Positions 1-6,417 of a DNA stretch of 20,542 nt are shown in pieces. The DNA is from Deltaproteobacteria bacterium (GTDB lineage Bacteria; Desulfobacterota_B; Binatia; UBA9968). The notes beneath the pieces were generated by a model, which did no database searches, was not told where the DNA came from, and worked only from the letters and a program-made list of their open reading frames with translations. The DNA lies in contig JACPSF010000133.1 in the NCBI GenBank assembly GCA_016193385.1, positions 1 to 20,542 on the forward strand. Reading direction: 5' to 3'. Numbering within the stretch: the stretch's first letter is position 1; each line of letters starts with the position of its first letter. The position numbers and the translations under genes were made by a program.

Positions 1-2
1 AG

Positions 3-74
3 ACGGAGAGAATTCCAGTACTGCGTCCCACCAAGATAATCAGGAGAGATCCCACTAAGTGGGTGAAGAAGTAA
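3..74 (+). CDS. Possible C-terminal tail of an upstream gene (partial)
   Basis: Frame 3 is open from the left edge to a TAA at 72-74. It gives 23 residues ending in ...RRDPTKWVKK, a basic, composition-normal tail, and the stop lies 90 bp before the amidohydrolase gene on the same strand. Nothing in 23 residues identifies the family. A short inverted repeat (CCCAC/GTGGG, 51-63) lies inside the tail. It could be chance open frame; the left boundary cannot be seen. Confidence 0.3.
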   Translation, partial: TERIPVLRPTKIIRRDPTKWVKK

Positions 75-164
75 GGATGGGATTGTGCGTGTGTAGCGGC
101 TTACGGAGGATAGTCCGGGGTCCGTAAAGGCGTTCGAAAAACGGGCGATAAGAAAGGATGCTCC

Positions 165-1667
165 ATGGCTAACGAAGTGGACTTGGTTGTCAAGGGAGGG
201 AAAATCGTCACTCCTGACGCGGTGTTTGCAGGATCCATCGCGATAGAAAACGGAAAGATCGTTGCTATTGCCGAAGACAAGAACTGCCCTCCTGGAAAGA
301 AAACAGTGGATGCAAGTGGCAAGTACGTCATCCCGGGTGTCGTGGATCCTGAATGCCACCTGGGACATGCGCGCCTGTTAGAGGAAGACCTGAAGAGCGA
401 GACAAAAGCGGCGATTGCAACGGGCGTAACTACCTGGGGGATGCAGCTAAGCTCGACAGTGGTTCGTAAAAAAATAACAAAATTCGAAAAGCCGGAAGAC
501 GTGCCGCCCTGGTTGAAAGTTTTTCCGATTCTGACGGAACTCGGAGATAAACACTCGATGGTCGATTACTATTTGACCAGTAAGATCATGAACGATACCC
601 ACGCTTTCGAGATACCGGCCTTGGCTGAAAGACATGGAGTTACTTCTTTCAAGACTCAGCTGCATTTAAGATCCGGTACCGCTGTATGGGATACCTGGGT
701 AGGCGGCAGGCAGCAAGGAATCTTCGATTATGACGATGGAATGGTTTATGCGGCCATGAGAAATGTGGCCCGACTCGGGCCTCCCGCAATTTATGCTCTT
801 CATTGCGAGAACTGGGAGATCGCTAGAATTATCCAACAAGATCTTCTCAGAGACGGGCGAAAAGACACCGGGGCATGGGAGGATCGCTCTCCCGCATTTT
901 GCGAGGCGGGCCACGTCAGAGCTTACAGTTACTACGCGAAGATCACCGGTTGCCCACTTTATATCCAGCACGTGACCACTCCGGAAACCGTCAAAGAAAT
1001 TCTCAAGGCCAAGGAGGAAGGCGTCAGAATATTTGGTCAAACCGGGTCACATTATTTATCCCTTCCTAAAGAGACGTGGAAGATCAACGTGCCGTTGCGA
1101 TCCAAGGAAACGATTGAGAAGATGTGGGAGGCGTTGAGAGACGGACTCATTGATAGCGTGGGCAGCGATCACGTGAATTATGGCAAGTCGAAGGACGAAA
1201 TGGAGGTCAAGGGAGATGTTTGGAAGACGCAGAGCGGATTTCCGTCGCGGGTGGAAGCATTGCTCCCCATAATGTTAAGCGAAGGCGTCAATAGGGGGCG
1301 CATAACGCTTCAGCGGCTGGTGGAGGTGTGCTGTACCAACCCTGCCCGGATTTTCGGCCTTCATCCTCAAAAGGGCGTTTTAACGCTCGGCTCGGATGCG
1401 GATCTTGTGGTGGTAGATTTGGAGAAAAAATGTAGAGTCTCAAATGACATGGTGTATTGCGGAGCAGGCTGGACTATTTACGAAGGTTGGGAGATCAAAG
1501 GGTGGCCTGTGATGACCATTTTAAGGGGTCAGATCATGATGGAGTGGCCGGATGGAGAGCGCAGGCCGAAAATCGTGGGGCAGCCAATAGGTCGGTACAT
1601 TCCTCGTAAACTGGAGTCGCTGCAGGCGCTCCCGCAATGGAAAAACATCGGATCACATACGGGGTAA
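165..1667 (+). CDS. Amidohydrolase of the dihydropyrimidinase/hydantoinase/dihydroorotase family
   Basis: A 500-aa cytoplasmic cyclic-amidohydrolase fold, expected to hydrolyse a cyclic amide such as a hydantoin, dihydropyrimidine or dihydroorotate; the substrate cannot be read from sequence. The N-terminal beta-sandwich strand (DLVVKGGKIVTPD) leads into the metal-site strand PGVVDPECH. By family comparison the ligands are E63/H65, the carboxylated lysine K163 (SFK), H213 (ALHCEN), H269 (IQHV) and D335 (GSDH). The C-terminal strand GVLTLGSDADLVVVDL is the usual composite-domain return. The first ligand of the normal H-x-H pair is Glu here, so the metal site may be altered. The ATG at 165 has AAGGA about 7 nt upstream. 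Length fits the family (about 450-500 aa). A 90-bp gap separates it from the preceding partial frame; no pyrimidine genes are adjacent, so a degradative or scavenging role is more likely than biosynthesis. Family call is firm, substrate unknown. Confidence 0.9.
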   Translation: MANEVDLVVKGGKIVTPDAVFAGSIAIENGKIVAIAEDKNCPPGKKTVDASGKYVIPGVVDPECHLGHARLLEEDLKSETKAAIATGVTTWGMQLSSTVVRKKITKFEKPEDVPPWLKVFPILTELGDKHSMVDYYLTSKIMNDTHAFEIPALAERHGVTSFKTQLHLRSGTAVWDTWVGGRQQGIFDYDDGMVYAAMRNVARLGPPAIYALHCENWEIARIIQQDLLRDGRKDTGAWEDRSPAFCEAGHVRAYSYYAKITGCPLYIQHVTTPETVKEILKAKEEGVRIFGQTGSHYLSLPKETWKINVPLRSKETIEKMWEALRDGLIDSVGSDHVNYGKSKDEMEVKGDVWKTQSGFPSRVEALLPIMLSEGVNRGRITLQRLVEVCCTNPARIFGLHPQKGVLTLGSDADLVVVDLEKKCRVSNDMVYCGAGWTIYEGWEIKGWPVMTILRGQIMMEWPDGERRPKIVGQPIGRYIPRKLESLQALPQWKNIGSHTG

Positions 1668-1707
1668 CGAATTCCGGCGCTACAAGAAAAGATATAGCGT
1701 CTAGCTT

Positions 1708-1731
1708 GCCTGCGCGAGCGCGCAAGCAGGC
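1708..1731. repeat. GC-rich inverted repeat between genes
   Basis: GCCTGC (1708-1713) pairs with GCAGGC (1726-1731). The inner 12 nt can form an alternative TGCGC/GCGCA stem. It lies 40 bp after the amidohydrolase stop and before the next gene on the same strand. There is no T tract, so a classical intrinsic terminator is unlikely. A Rho-stalling hairpin or a dispersed intergenic palindrome would fit. Confidence 0.45.
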
Positions 1732-1788
1732 GGCCATTGACCGAAAACGCGAAGACTGTTATGGTCGGTCCAAAAGGCGAAGGCGCCA

Positions 1789-2073
1789 GTGAAAGACGTA
1801 GAGAGAAAACGACTCTTTTTGCGGGTCGGGGATGAGGTCTCCCACAATGGCCACCAGCAATGGGGCATCGGCGTCGTTGTGGAGATCATGACCTCGACGG
1901 TGCCGGGTGGAACGTGCCTGGCGCGCATCCGTTTTCAAGACGGGCAGCTACGGGTCTTCGATAACGACATGGACAGCGAGCGATGCTGTTGCTATTTCGG
2001 CGTGCGGCGTTATTGGAACCCGTCGCACGGAGTCGACCTACTGCGCTCGAAGTTTTTCGCTTTAAAGGGATGA
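1789..2073 (+). CDS. DUF3553-like small protein
   Basis: A 94-aa protein beginning at GTG 1789 with GAAGG 5 nt upstream; an ATG at 1761 is in another frame. Residues 9-60 read FLRVGDEVSHNGHQQWGIG and continue to an RIRFQDG strand. This resembles the DUF3553 / UvrD-tail type small SH3-like barrel, whose usual pattern is a G-D-x-V-x-H followed by WG-x-G. The C-terminal half contains a Cys-rich CCCYFGVRRYW stretch not typical of that family. Its TGA overlaps the ATG of the next gene (ATGA at 2070-2073), implying translational coupling with the small membrane protein. Function is unknown; if the SH3-like assignment is right, nucleic acid or protein binding would be expected. Confidence 0.6.
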   Translation: MKDVERKRLFLRVGDEVSHNGHQQWGIGVVVEIMTSTVPGGTCLARIRFQDGQLRVFDNDMDSERCCCYFGVRRYWNPSHGVDLLRSKFFALKG

Positions 2074-2402
2074 AGATCTTGTCCCAGTTCACGATCAGGT
2101 GGCTCGGCGCAATGCTGTTGTTCGGGGTTCTGCTCTTTCCGCTGCGGATTTCGGCCAGCGACCTCGTGGAAGAGGCCGCGGTGGGAATCGGGGTGACCGC
2201 GGGAAACCTCTGGTTCGTTCCGATCAAGGCGATTGCTGTCGTATCCGGGATGGCCGCAGGCGGCCTGGCCTACGTTTTTTTCGGCGGCGATGCGGAGATG
2301 GCGAAGCAGATCTGGGAGGATACCGCGGCAGGCCCTTATTTGATCACGCCGGAAGTTGCGCGCGCTGCCATAGGGAAGAGGCCGGAACTCCAGCCGGACT
2401 GA
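2070..2402 (+). CDS. Small membrane/exported protein of the GP(Y/W)-x-x-TP family
   Basis: A 110-aa protein. I chose the ATG at 2070 over the upstream in-frame ATG at 1983 because it overlaps the preceding stop codon (ATGA) and because the first residues then form a signal-like segment: basic start, hydrophobic residues about 10-25, then RISASD. A second hydrophobic, glycine-rich segment lies around residues 50-70 (IAVVSGMAAGGLAYVFF), followed by GGDAEMAKQIWEDTAAGPYLITPE. The same architecture occurs in the protein at 4442-4813, so the two look like distant paralogues. It probably sits in the inner membrane or is anchored from the periplasm. No enzymatic motif is visible. Confidence 0.7.
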   Translation: MKILSQFTIRWLGAMLLFGVLLFPLRISASDLVEEAAVGIGVTAGNLWFVPIKAIAVVSGMAAGGLAYVFFGGDAEMAKQIWEDTAAGPYLITPEVARAAIGKRPELQPD

Positions 2403-2415
2403 TTTATGACCGCTA

Positions 2416-2440
2416 AGGGCTGAGTGGGAAACTCAGCCCT
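2416..2440. terminator. Hairpin between convergent genes
   Basis: AGGGCTGAG (2416-2424) pairs perfectly with CTCAGCCCT (2432-2440) around a 7-nt loop. It sits 14 bp past the stop of the small membrane protein and 54 bp beyond the stop of the converging dienelactone hydrolase. No T tract follows on either strand, so it may end transcription bidirectionally with Rho help or simply protect 3' ends. Confidence 0.5.
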
Positions 2441-2493
2441 CGCCGCTCCTCGTGCACTCCCGCCGGCATCCCGGGCGGGGAAAAACTCCGCGC

Positions 2494-3231
2494 TTAAGCC
2501 GCAAGATTTTTCTTGAAGAAATTGGCCGTTCTTTCCCAAGCGTCTTTGGCCGCATCCGGATGATAGCGCTCAGCGTTGGTGTTGTTGTTAAAGGCATGCT
2601 TGGCGCCGGGGTAAACCTTGATGTCGAAATTTCTCCCGTACTTCTTCAGGGCCTCCTTTAATGGCTCTACTCCCGGTATGATGTTGGGATCATCCTCACC
2701 GTAGTTACCCAAAACCCGGCAGGCGATATTCTGCACCTGCTCAAGCGGATCGGGATTGCGTCCGTAGTAGACCACGGCCGCACCAAGATCCTTGCACTTG
2801 GTGGCGAAATTCAGAGATTGCCCGCCACCCCAGCAATACCCCACCACGCCGATTCGGCCATTGACAAAATCCAGCCTCTTGAGATAGGCGACCCCGCTGG
2901 TCAGGTCCTCTACCACGTTATCCTGCGTCACTTTACGGATCGCCTCGATCGCTTCCTCCGGGGTCTTGAACTGGTCAGTGCCTCCCAGCCGAGAGAGCAA
3001 ATCCGGTGCCAGGGCAACAAACCCATCTTTAGCAAACCTGCGGGCCACATCCTTGATGTGCTCGACAAGCCCCCGGTTTTCATGAATCACAATCACGGCT
3101 CCCCTCTTCCCGCCTGCTTTCGGGCGGGAAAGGTAAGCCCTCACGTTTCCGCTTTTCCCCGGATACTGGATTGACTCCGAGACCAGGCCCGGATCATTCG
3201 CCTCGACGAAATAAGGAACGGTGGCTGCCAT
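2494..3231 (-). CDS. Dienelactone hydrolase family protein
   Basis: A 245-aa alpha/beta hydrolase of the dienelactone hydrolase (carboxymethylenebutenolidase) family, acting on cyclic or ester bonds of aromatic-degradation intermediates or similar esters. The catalytic triad is visible: nucleophile C133 in GYCWGG, an Asp at 180/181 (GEDD) and H212 (KHAFNN). E51 in IHENRG matches the glutamate that interacts with the nucleophile in the resting state. The ATG at 3231 is preceded by a strong GAGGAGGAG ribosome binding site. A transport signal is not obvious. The gene stands alone: the neighbour downstream converges on it and endonuclease V ends 147 bp upstream on the same strand. No other ring-cleavage genes are nearby, so the physiological substrate is open. 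Confidence 0.92.
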   Translation of the reverse strand: MAATVPYFVEANDPGLVSESIQYPGKSGNVRAYLSRPKAGGKRGAVIVIHENRGLVEHIKDVARRFAKDGFVALAPDLLSRLGGTDQFKTPEEAIEAIRKVTQDNVVEDLTSGVAYLKRLDFVNGRIGVVGYCWGGGQSLNFATKCKDLGAAVVYYGRNPDPLEQVQNIACRVLGNYGEDDPNIIPGVEPLKEALKKYGRNFDIKVYPGAKHAFNNNTNAERYHPDAAKDAWERTANFFKKNLAA

Positions 3232-3378
3232 TTTTATCTCCTCCTCTTTTCGGTGAATTCAACCCTAGTGACCCGTATAGCCGAATTGGCCCAGGATTTC
3301 CACAGGCGCCTTCGGCGCGACGCGATGGGACATCTGTCGCCACTCTCGTTCGAAAAGTGATCTCGTAAACGGGATGGC

Positions 3379-4101
3379 CTAGGAACCATTATAAAACGAA
3401 GGAGGCAAGGGTGACCCTCGCCGGGCTTCCAGGCGCACCCGGTTCACCAGCTGATGCGCTAGACGGACAGGTTCGGGGAGGCGGTAGCCGCGACAGGTCG
3501 ACAGGACCAATTTCATCGCGGCGCGAATACTGACGCGATGACCAGGCGAGACAAAAACCGGCTTCACGCTGGCGCGGGTCCGGACGACTGTCCCGACCCG
3601 TTTCCCCTGGTAGGTCAGCCAGGCGAAGGAGCCCCTTTTTATCCCTACACGGCCATGCTCGCCTACAAGTCGAGTCTTGGCGCAACCGACCGAGGGGAGA
3701 TCAAGAAAAAGCCCTACATGAGAGCCGAGACCAAATCTCCGCGGATGCGCGATTCCCTGACCATCGAATATCACCGCTTCGGGAGAGCGTTCTAGAAGAG
3801 AGAAGGCTTTAAGCAGAATGGGAGCTTCGCGAAAACTGAGTAGGCCAGGGATATACGGAAAGGTGACGGTTCCTTTCGCCCACCTCTGCTCCGCGATCTC
3901 CATTTCCGGAAGCTTGACCAGGACAACGGCGCCATAGAGAGTAGTGTCGCCTTTATCGTAAGAGACATCAGCGCCGGCGATAAAGCGAACCCTTCTCAAG
4001 TCCAGGGTGTCTCGTAGGGAGATTTTCTGTCGCAGGGACTGTTGAAACTCCACAGCGCGGGAAGTCGGGACGTCCCACTCGTGAAGATTTCGGATTCTCA
4101 T
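3379..4101 (-). CDS. nfi: Endonuclease V (deoxyinosine 3' endonuclease)
   Basis: A 240-aa DNA repair nuclease that nicks at the second phosphodiester bond 3' of deoxyinosine. The hallmark motifs are present: GADVSY with catalytic D45, PYIPG...SFRE with wedge residues from Y83 and catalytic E92, DGQGIAHPR with D113 and H119, and GCAKTRL with K142. The C-terminal HQLVNRVR segment is also typical. Length agrees with the family (about 220-240). It is the last gene of a three-gene minus-strand set, starting 13 bp after the FmdB-type zinc ribbon stop. No strong ribosome binding site precedes the ATG, so translation may be coupled. The polypeptide extends about 15 residues past the last conserved block (PLPPSFYNGS). 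Confidence 0.95.
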   Translation of the reverse strand: MRIRNLHEWDVPTSRAVEFQQSLRQKISLRDTLDLRRVRFIAGADVSYDKGDTTLYGAVVLVKLPEMEIAEQRWAKGTVTFPYIPGLLSFREAPILLKAFSLLERSPEAVIFDGQGIAHPRRFGLGSHVGLFLDLPSVGCAKTRLVGEHGRVGIKRGSFAWLTYQGKRVGTVVRTRASVKPVFVSPGHRVSIRAAMKLVLSTCRGYRLPEPVRLAHQLVNRVRLEARRGSPLPPSFYNGS

Positions 4102-4114
4102 TATGGGGAATCGT

Positions 4115-4432
4115 TCAGGTGGACGCGGAATCGGGAGTTGTGGTCTTGGCCGCTTTTTTCTCCGACGAAGACTTATCGCTCGCCGCGGAGGTCTCGGAGG
4201 CTTTGCCGTCTCCCTTGGCTTCTGCCTTTGGAGGCTTGTCTTGCGACCCCTTGTCCTTTCGGGCGTAGTCCGTAAGGTACCAACCGGTTCCCTTGAGTTG
4301 AAAAGAGGTGTGGGAGATCAGCTTTTTAACCTTTTCTTTGCATGTGGGACAGCGGCCCAAAGGCTTTTCGGTGATTTTTTGGGTGACCTCGAAATGGCCA
4401 CAATTCTCGCAGTGATACTCATAGATAGGCAT
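4115..4432 (-). CDS. FmdB-type zinc ribbon protein
   Basis: A 105-aa protein starting MPIYEYHC, the standard opening of FmdB-type putative regulatory zinc ribbons. Four cysteines form the site: C8/C11 (CENC) and C28/C31 (CPTC). The ribbon ends near residue 60 ([12 protein letters not shown]), and the last 45 residues are a low-complexity Lys/Ala/Ser/Asp tail. A TTG at 4438 would add two residues, but the GAGG upstream sits 7 nt from the ATG at 4432 and only 1 nt from the TTG, so 4432 is the better start. The stop codon of the upstream gene is embedded in this GAGG. The molecular role of the family is not established; original FmdB was proposed as a transcriptional regulator. Confidence 0.88.
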   Translation of the reverse strand: MPIYEYHCENCGHFEVTQKITEKPLGRCPTCKEKVKKLISHTSFQLKGTGWYLTDYARKDKGSQDKPPKAEAKGDGKASETSAASDKSSSEKKAAKTTTPDSAST

Positions 4433-4441
4433 CGGCAATCC

Positions 4442-4813
4442 TCAATTGGATGATTTTCTCGAGAAAATAGTTTCTCCGGGGGGATTTGTCAATCGGGGGT
4501 CGGTTGCGTAACCGGATCCATCAATCATCTGCGGGGTGACAATCCAGGGCCCAGAGCAACCTTCTCTTAACATCTGGGCGGCATCGCCATACCTCATCCC
4601 GCCGCTAGCCATCATAAAAACGCCGGCCAACACACCCGTAAGCCCGCAGACCACCCCTCGGGCCGGGATATTTATACCGGTGAGCACGTTAGCCAGAAGG
4701 GATTGATCCTGCCCCTGCTGCGCTTGCTCTGGGATTTGTCCCTCCGACTGTTGCCCGTAGGCCACCGGCTGGCCCATCAGCACCAGACCTAAGACAAGTA
4801 CTGCGCACCGCAT
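4442..4813 (-). CDS. Small exported protein with GPW-x-x-TP motif
   Basis: A 123-aa protein beginning at ATG 4813. Residues 1-20 are a convincing signal peptide (basic start, hydrophobic core, VAYGQ cleavage region). A Gln-rich linker follows, then a hydrophobic glycine-rich segment about residues 48-72 (RGVVCGLTGVLAGVFMMASGG) and the motif REGCSGPWIVTPQMI. Its layout matches the protein at 2070-2402, with the same hydrophobic segment, GD-A spacing and GP-aromatic-x-x-TP ending. It is first in a tight minus-strand set with the zinc ribbon (9-bp gap) and endonuclease V. Probably membrane-associated on the periplasmic side. Function unknown. Confidence 0.75.
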   Translation of the reverse strand: MRCAVLVLGLVLMGQPVAYGQQSEGQIPEQAQQGQDQSLLANVLTGINIPARGVVCGLTGVLAGVFMMASGGMRYGDAAQMLREGCSGPWIVTPQMIDGSGYATDPRLTNPPGETIFSRKSSN

Positions 4814-4889
4814 AATATGTAAAAATACCAGCTTCGGGGCGGAAAGTAAATGTAACCCCTGCGGGGCATCTCAATGACTTAGGGCTGGT

Positions 4890-4918
4890 TTGACACGATC
4901 ATGCAGAATCGGATAGCT
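4890..4918 (+). promoter_or_regulatory. Weak sigma-70 promoter candidate
   Basis: A perfect TTGACA at 4890-4895 lies 17 bp before ATAGCT (4913-4918), a poor -10. It lies in the 118-bp divergent gap and would drive the 137-aa gene at 4932 with almost no leader. A CCCC-TGC-GGGG palindrome (4856-4866) in the same gap could be an operator for either direction. Both are suggestions only. Confidence 0.25.
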
Positions 4919-4931
4919 TTTTGGATTGCTT

Positions 4932-5345
4932 GTGCAAGGGGAAAAGCATCTGGGCCCTAAGCTGCGGGTCGAGCAGGCCTCAGCCGACCGCAGCCCCACC
5001 GGAGGCAGGTGGGACGTCGTATGGCGCGTCGAGAACTTAGACGAGAAGCCGCTCCGCATCCTTGGCGGGAGGTTACCCCACAGCCAATTTCGGTGCGAGG
5101 AGCGAGAGTTCCCTAGGGCTCTTGAGCTGCCGCCCAAGGGAGGCGCCGAGGTAAAGTTTTCCGTCGCGTGTGACGAGGCGCCCGGAAGCACGGTAGAAAA
5201 TGCTTTTCTGATTCTGCGCGTTCAGTGGTCAGAGGAACCCTGGAGGGTGTTTGTCCGCTTGCGCGTGTTATTCGACGAGCAAGGGCGCCCCGAGAGCACG
5301 ACGGAAGCCGTCACGAAGCACGAGATCGGCTTCTCCGTACGCTGA
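4932..5345 (+). CDS. Unknown 137-aa protein, predicted beta-rich
   Basis: Open from GTG 4932 (GGA 6 nt upstream) or TTG 4926 to TGA 5345. I prefer GTG for ribosome-binding spacing. The composition is normal for a protein: alternating hydrophobic strands such as WDVVWRVENLDEKPLRIL, AEVKFSVACDEAP and NAFLILRVQWSEEPWRVFVRLRVLFD. These suggest an immunoglobulin-like beta-sandwich of the kind seen in small domains binding proteins or ligands. No signal peptide, catalytic motif or metal site is visible. I do not recognise the family. It is followed by the 43-aa gene at 5473 on the same strand. Confidence 0.6.
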   Translation: MQGEKHLGPKLRVEQASADRSPTGGRWDVVWRVENLDEKPLRILGGRLPHSQFRCEEREFPRALELPPKGGAEVKFSVACDEAPGSTVENAFLILRVQWSEEPWRVFVRLRVLFDEQGRPESTTEAVTKHEIGFSVR

Positions 5346-5472
5346 CAGATGCCGTACAAATCCACCGATAGGAGCGATTCAAATGCCGATGGGTGAGCGA
5401 GAGCGGAACGTTCTTCGAAGAATGCGCGGTTGATTTCGTAATTGAGGCGGCAGCTTCGAGGAGACCACGGGT

Positions 5473-5604
5473 ATGGTCTCGAACGCTCTAAACCTGGACA
5501 TCGAGGAACTTCTGGACGTGTTGCAGCACATCAAGAAGAGCTTCGCTCGGTCCCCGGAGTATAAGGAGTTGAGGCAGGACTTGCCGGCCGATTGGCCGAT
5601 GTAA
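5473..5604 (+). CDS. Short 43-aa protein, unknown
   Basis: An ATG at 5473 preceded by GAGGAG (5458-5463, 9 nt spacing) opens a 43-codon frame ending at TAA 5602-5604. The product starts MVSNALNLDIEELLDVLQ, continues as an amphipathic, charged helix-like segment (HIKKSFARSPEYKELRQ) and ends DLPADWPM. The regular heptad-like pattern and the good ribosome binding site argue for a real gene. It could be a small regulatory or partner protein, possibly helical. No family recognised. It lies 127 bp after the 137-aa gene on the same strand. Confidence 0.5.
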   Translation: MVSNALNLDIEELLDVLQHIKKSFARSPEYKELRQDLPADWPM

Positions 5605-5605
5605 A

Positions 5606-5633
5606 AGTAGTTATAAAACTCAAAACTATTTTT
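5606..5633 (+). terminator. Weak AT-rich terminator candidate
   Basis: AGTAGTT (5606-5612) pairs with AACTATT (5624-5630), with one G-U pair, around an 11-nt loop. The run of T continues to 5633. It directly follows the 43-aa gene and overlaps the stop of the converging gene at 5626. Few GC pairs make it weak. Confidence 0.3.
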
Positions 5634-6330
5634 GGCGATCCTCCGGGAGACGCACAACCGGCTGACGCAGCCTGAGAGGGGCAGTTCCGCTCCAGAACTC
5701 ACGGCGACCGGTCATTGCCTGCACGTGCCCATCCCACTCCAGCGTGAAAGCCGTCAAGCCTAACTTAACCGCAGCCCTGACCTTGTCTTGTGTCTCCGCG
5801 TCCGTGGCATAGCGGCGAATCGCCTCGATCTGGCGCTGCCCATGGCCAACGTCCTGCTCGGCATGGAGCTGATAGGTCTCAGCAGCCCGCCGCGAGAAGC
5901 CGTAGTAACCGGTCAACTCACGGAACACCCTGGCGGAGACGCGGTCCGGGCCGCCGAGCTGGCTTTCCACGAAGCTTAACATCGCCACCCCCTCAAGGGC
6001 AGAGCGGCGCTGGCAACCTCCGATGATCATCTCGATCGCAGCCAGGGTGCCCGGGGCGGGCTCGGCCCGATCCGCCTCCTCGCGCGAAATCCCGCCCTCC
6101 ACGAGAAATTGCAGCATGATATCAACGTGGGTTCTCGGCCCCGATAACTCCTCCATGAAATTCTCCAGCACAACCTCCATGAGGCCGTGAAGCTTCTCGT
6201 GAACCTCACCCACGATTATTTGGCGGCGAGTCCAGCGATGCTGGAGAATTCCCTGGAACCACGGGTGCTGCTCCATGGGCGCTTCCTCAGTATAGCTCCA
6301 CAATTCCGCTATGAATTCATCAGGATGCAT
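5626..6330 (-). CDS. Haem-oxygenase-like putative di-iron enzyme (TenA/PqqC/CADD-like)
   Basis: A 234-aa, mostly helical protein with the residue pattern of haem-oxygenase-like di-iron oxidases and oxygenases (HDO; relatives include CADD, UndA and PqqC-fold proteins). Candidate metal ligands are E45 and H48 (HEKLH, E-x2-H), E122 (SFVESQLGGP), and H156/D160/H163 in HAEQDVGH (H-x3-D-x2-H), the most diagnostic motif. Y142/Y143 precede it. No transmembrane segment or signal is present, so it is cytoplasmic. The start is ATG 6330; no strong ribosome binding site is seen. It is divergent from the sigma-54 activator at 6418, with 87 bp between. The oxidised substrate is unknown; a role in making a cofactor or small metabolite is family-level inference. 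TenA-type thiaminase is a less likely alternative because the di-iron ligand set appears complete. Confidence 0.8.
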   Translation of the reverse strand: MHPDEFIAELWSYTEEAPMEQHPWFQGILQHRWTRRQIIVGEVHEKLHGLMEVVLENFMEELSGPRTHVDIMLQFLVEGGISREEADRAEPAPGTLAAIEMIIGGCQRRSALEGVAMLSFVESQLGGPDRVSARVFRELTGYYGFSRRAAETYQLHAEQDVGHGQRQIEAIRRYATDAETQDKVRAAVKLGLTAFTLEWDGHVQAMTGRREFWSGTAPLRLRQPVVRLPEDRQK

Positions 6331-6379
6331 GCGACATGCATTTATCTCAAGTGCGAGGAAATGTCCACCCTTGACCGTC

Positions 6380-6408
6380 TTGAAAAACCGTGGGTCTCAA
6401 GATAAGAT
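6380..6408 (+). promoter_or_regulatory. Possible sigma-70 promoter for the NtrC-type regulator
   Basis: TTGAAA (6380-6385), 17-bp spacer, TAAGAT (6403-6408). Transcription would start only about 3 nt before the ATG at 6418, giving a leaderless message, which lowers confidence. Confidence 0.25.
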
Positions 6409-6417
6409 GGGCGTCTC

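Noticed and set aside
5251..5433. 60-aa plus-strand ORF including a short MPMGERERNV peptide
   Set aside because: It overlaps the end of the 137-aa gene out of frame; the 16-residue peptide alone is too short to support.
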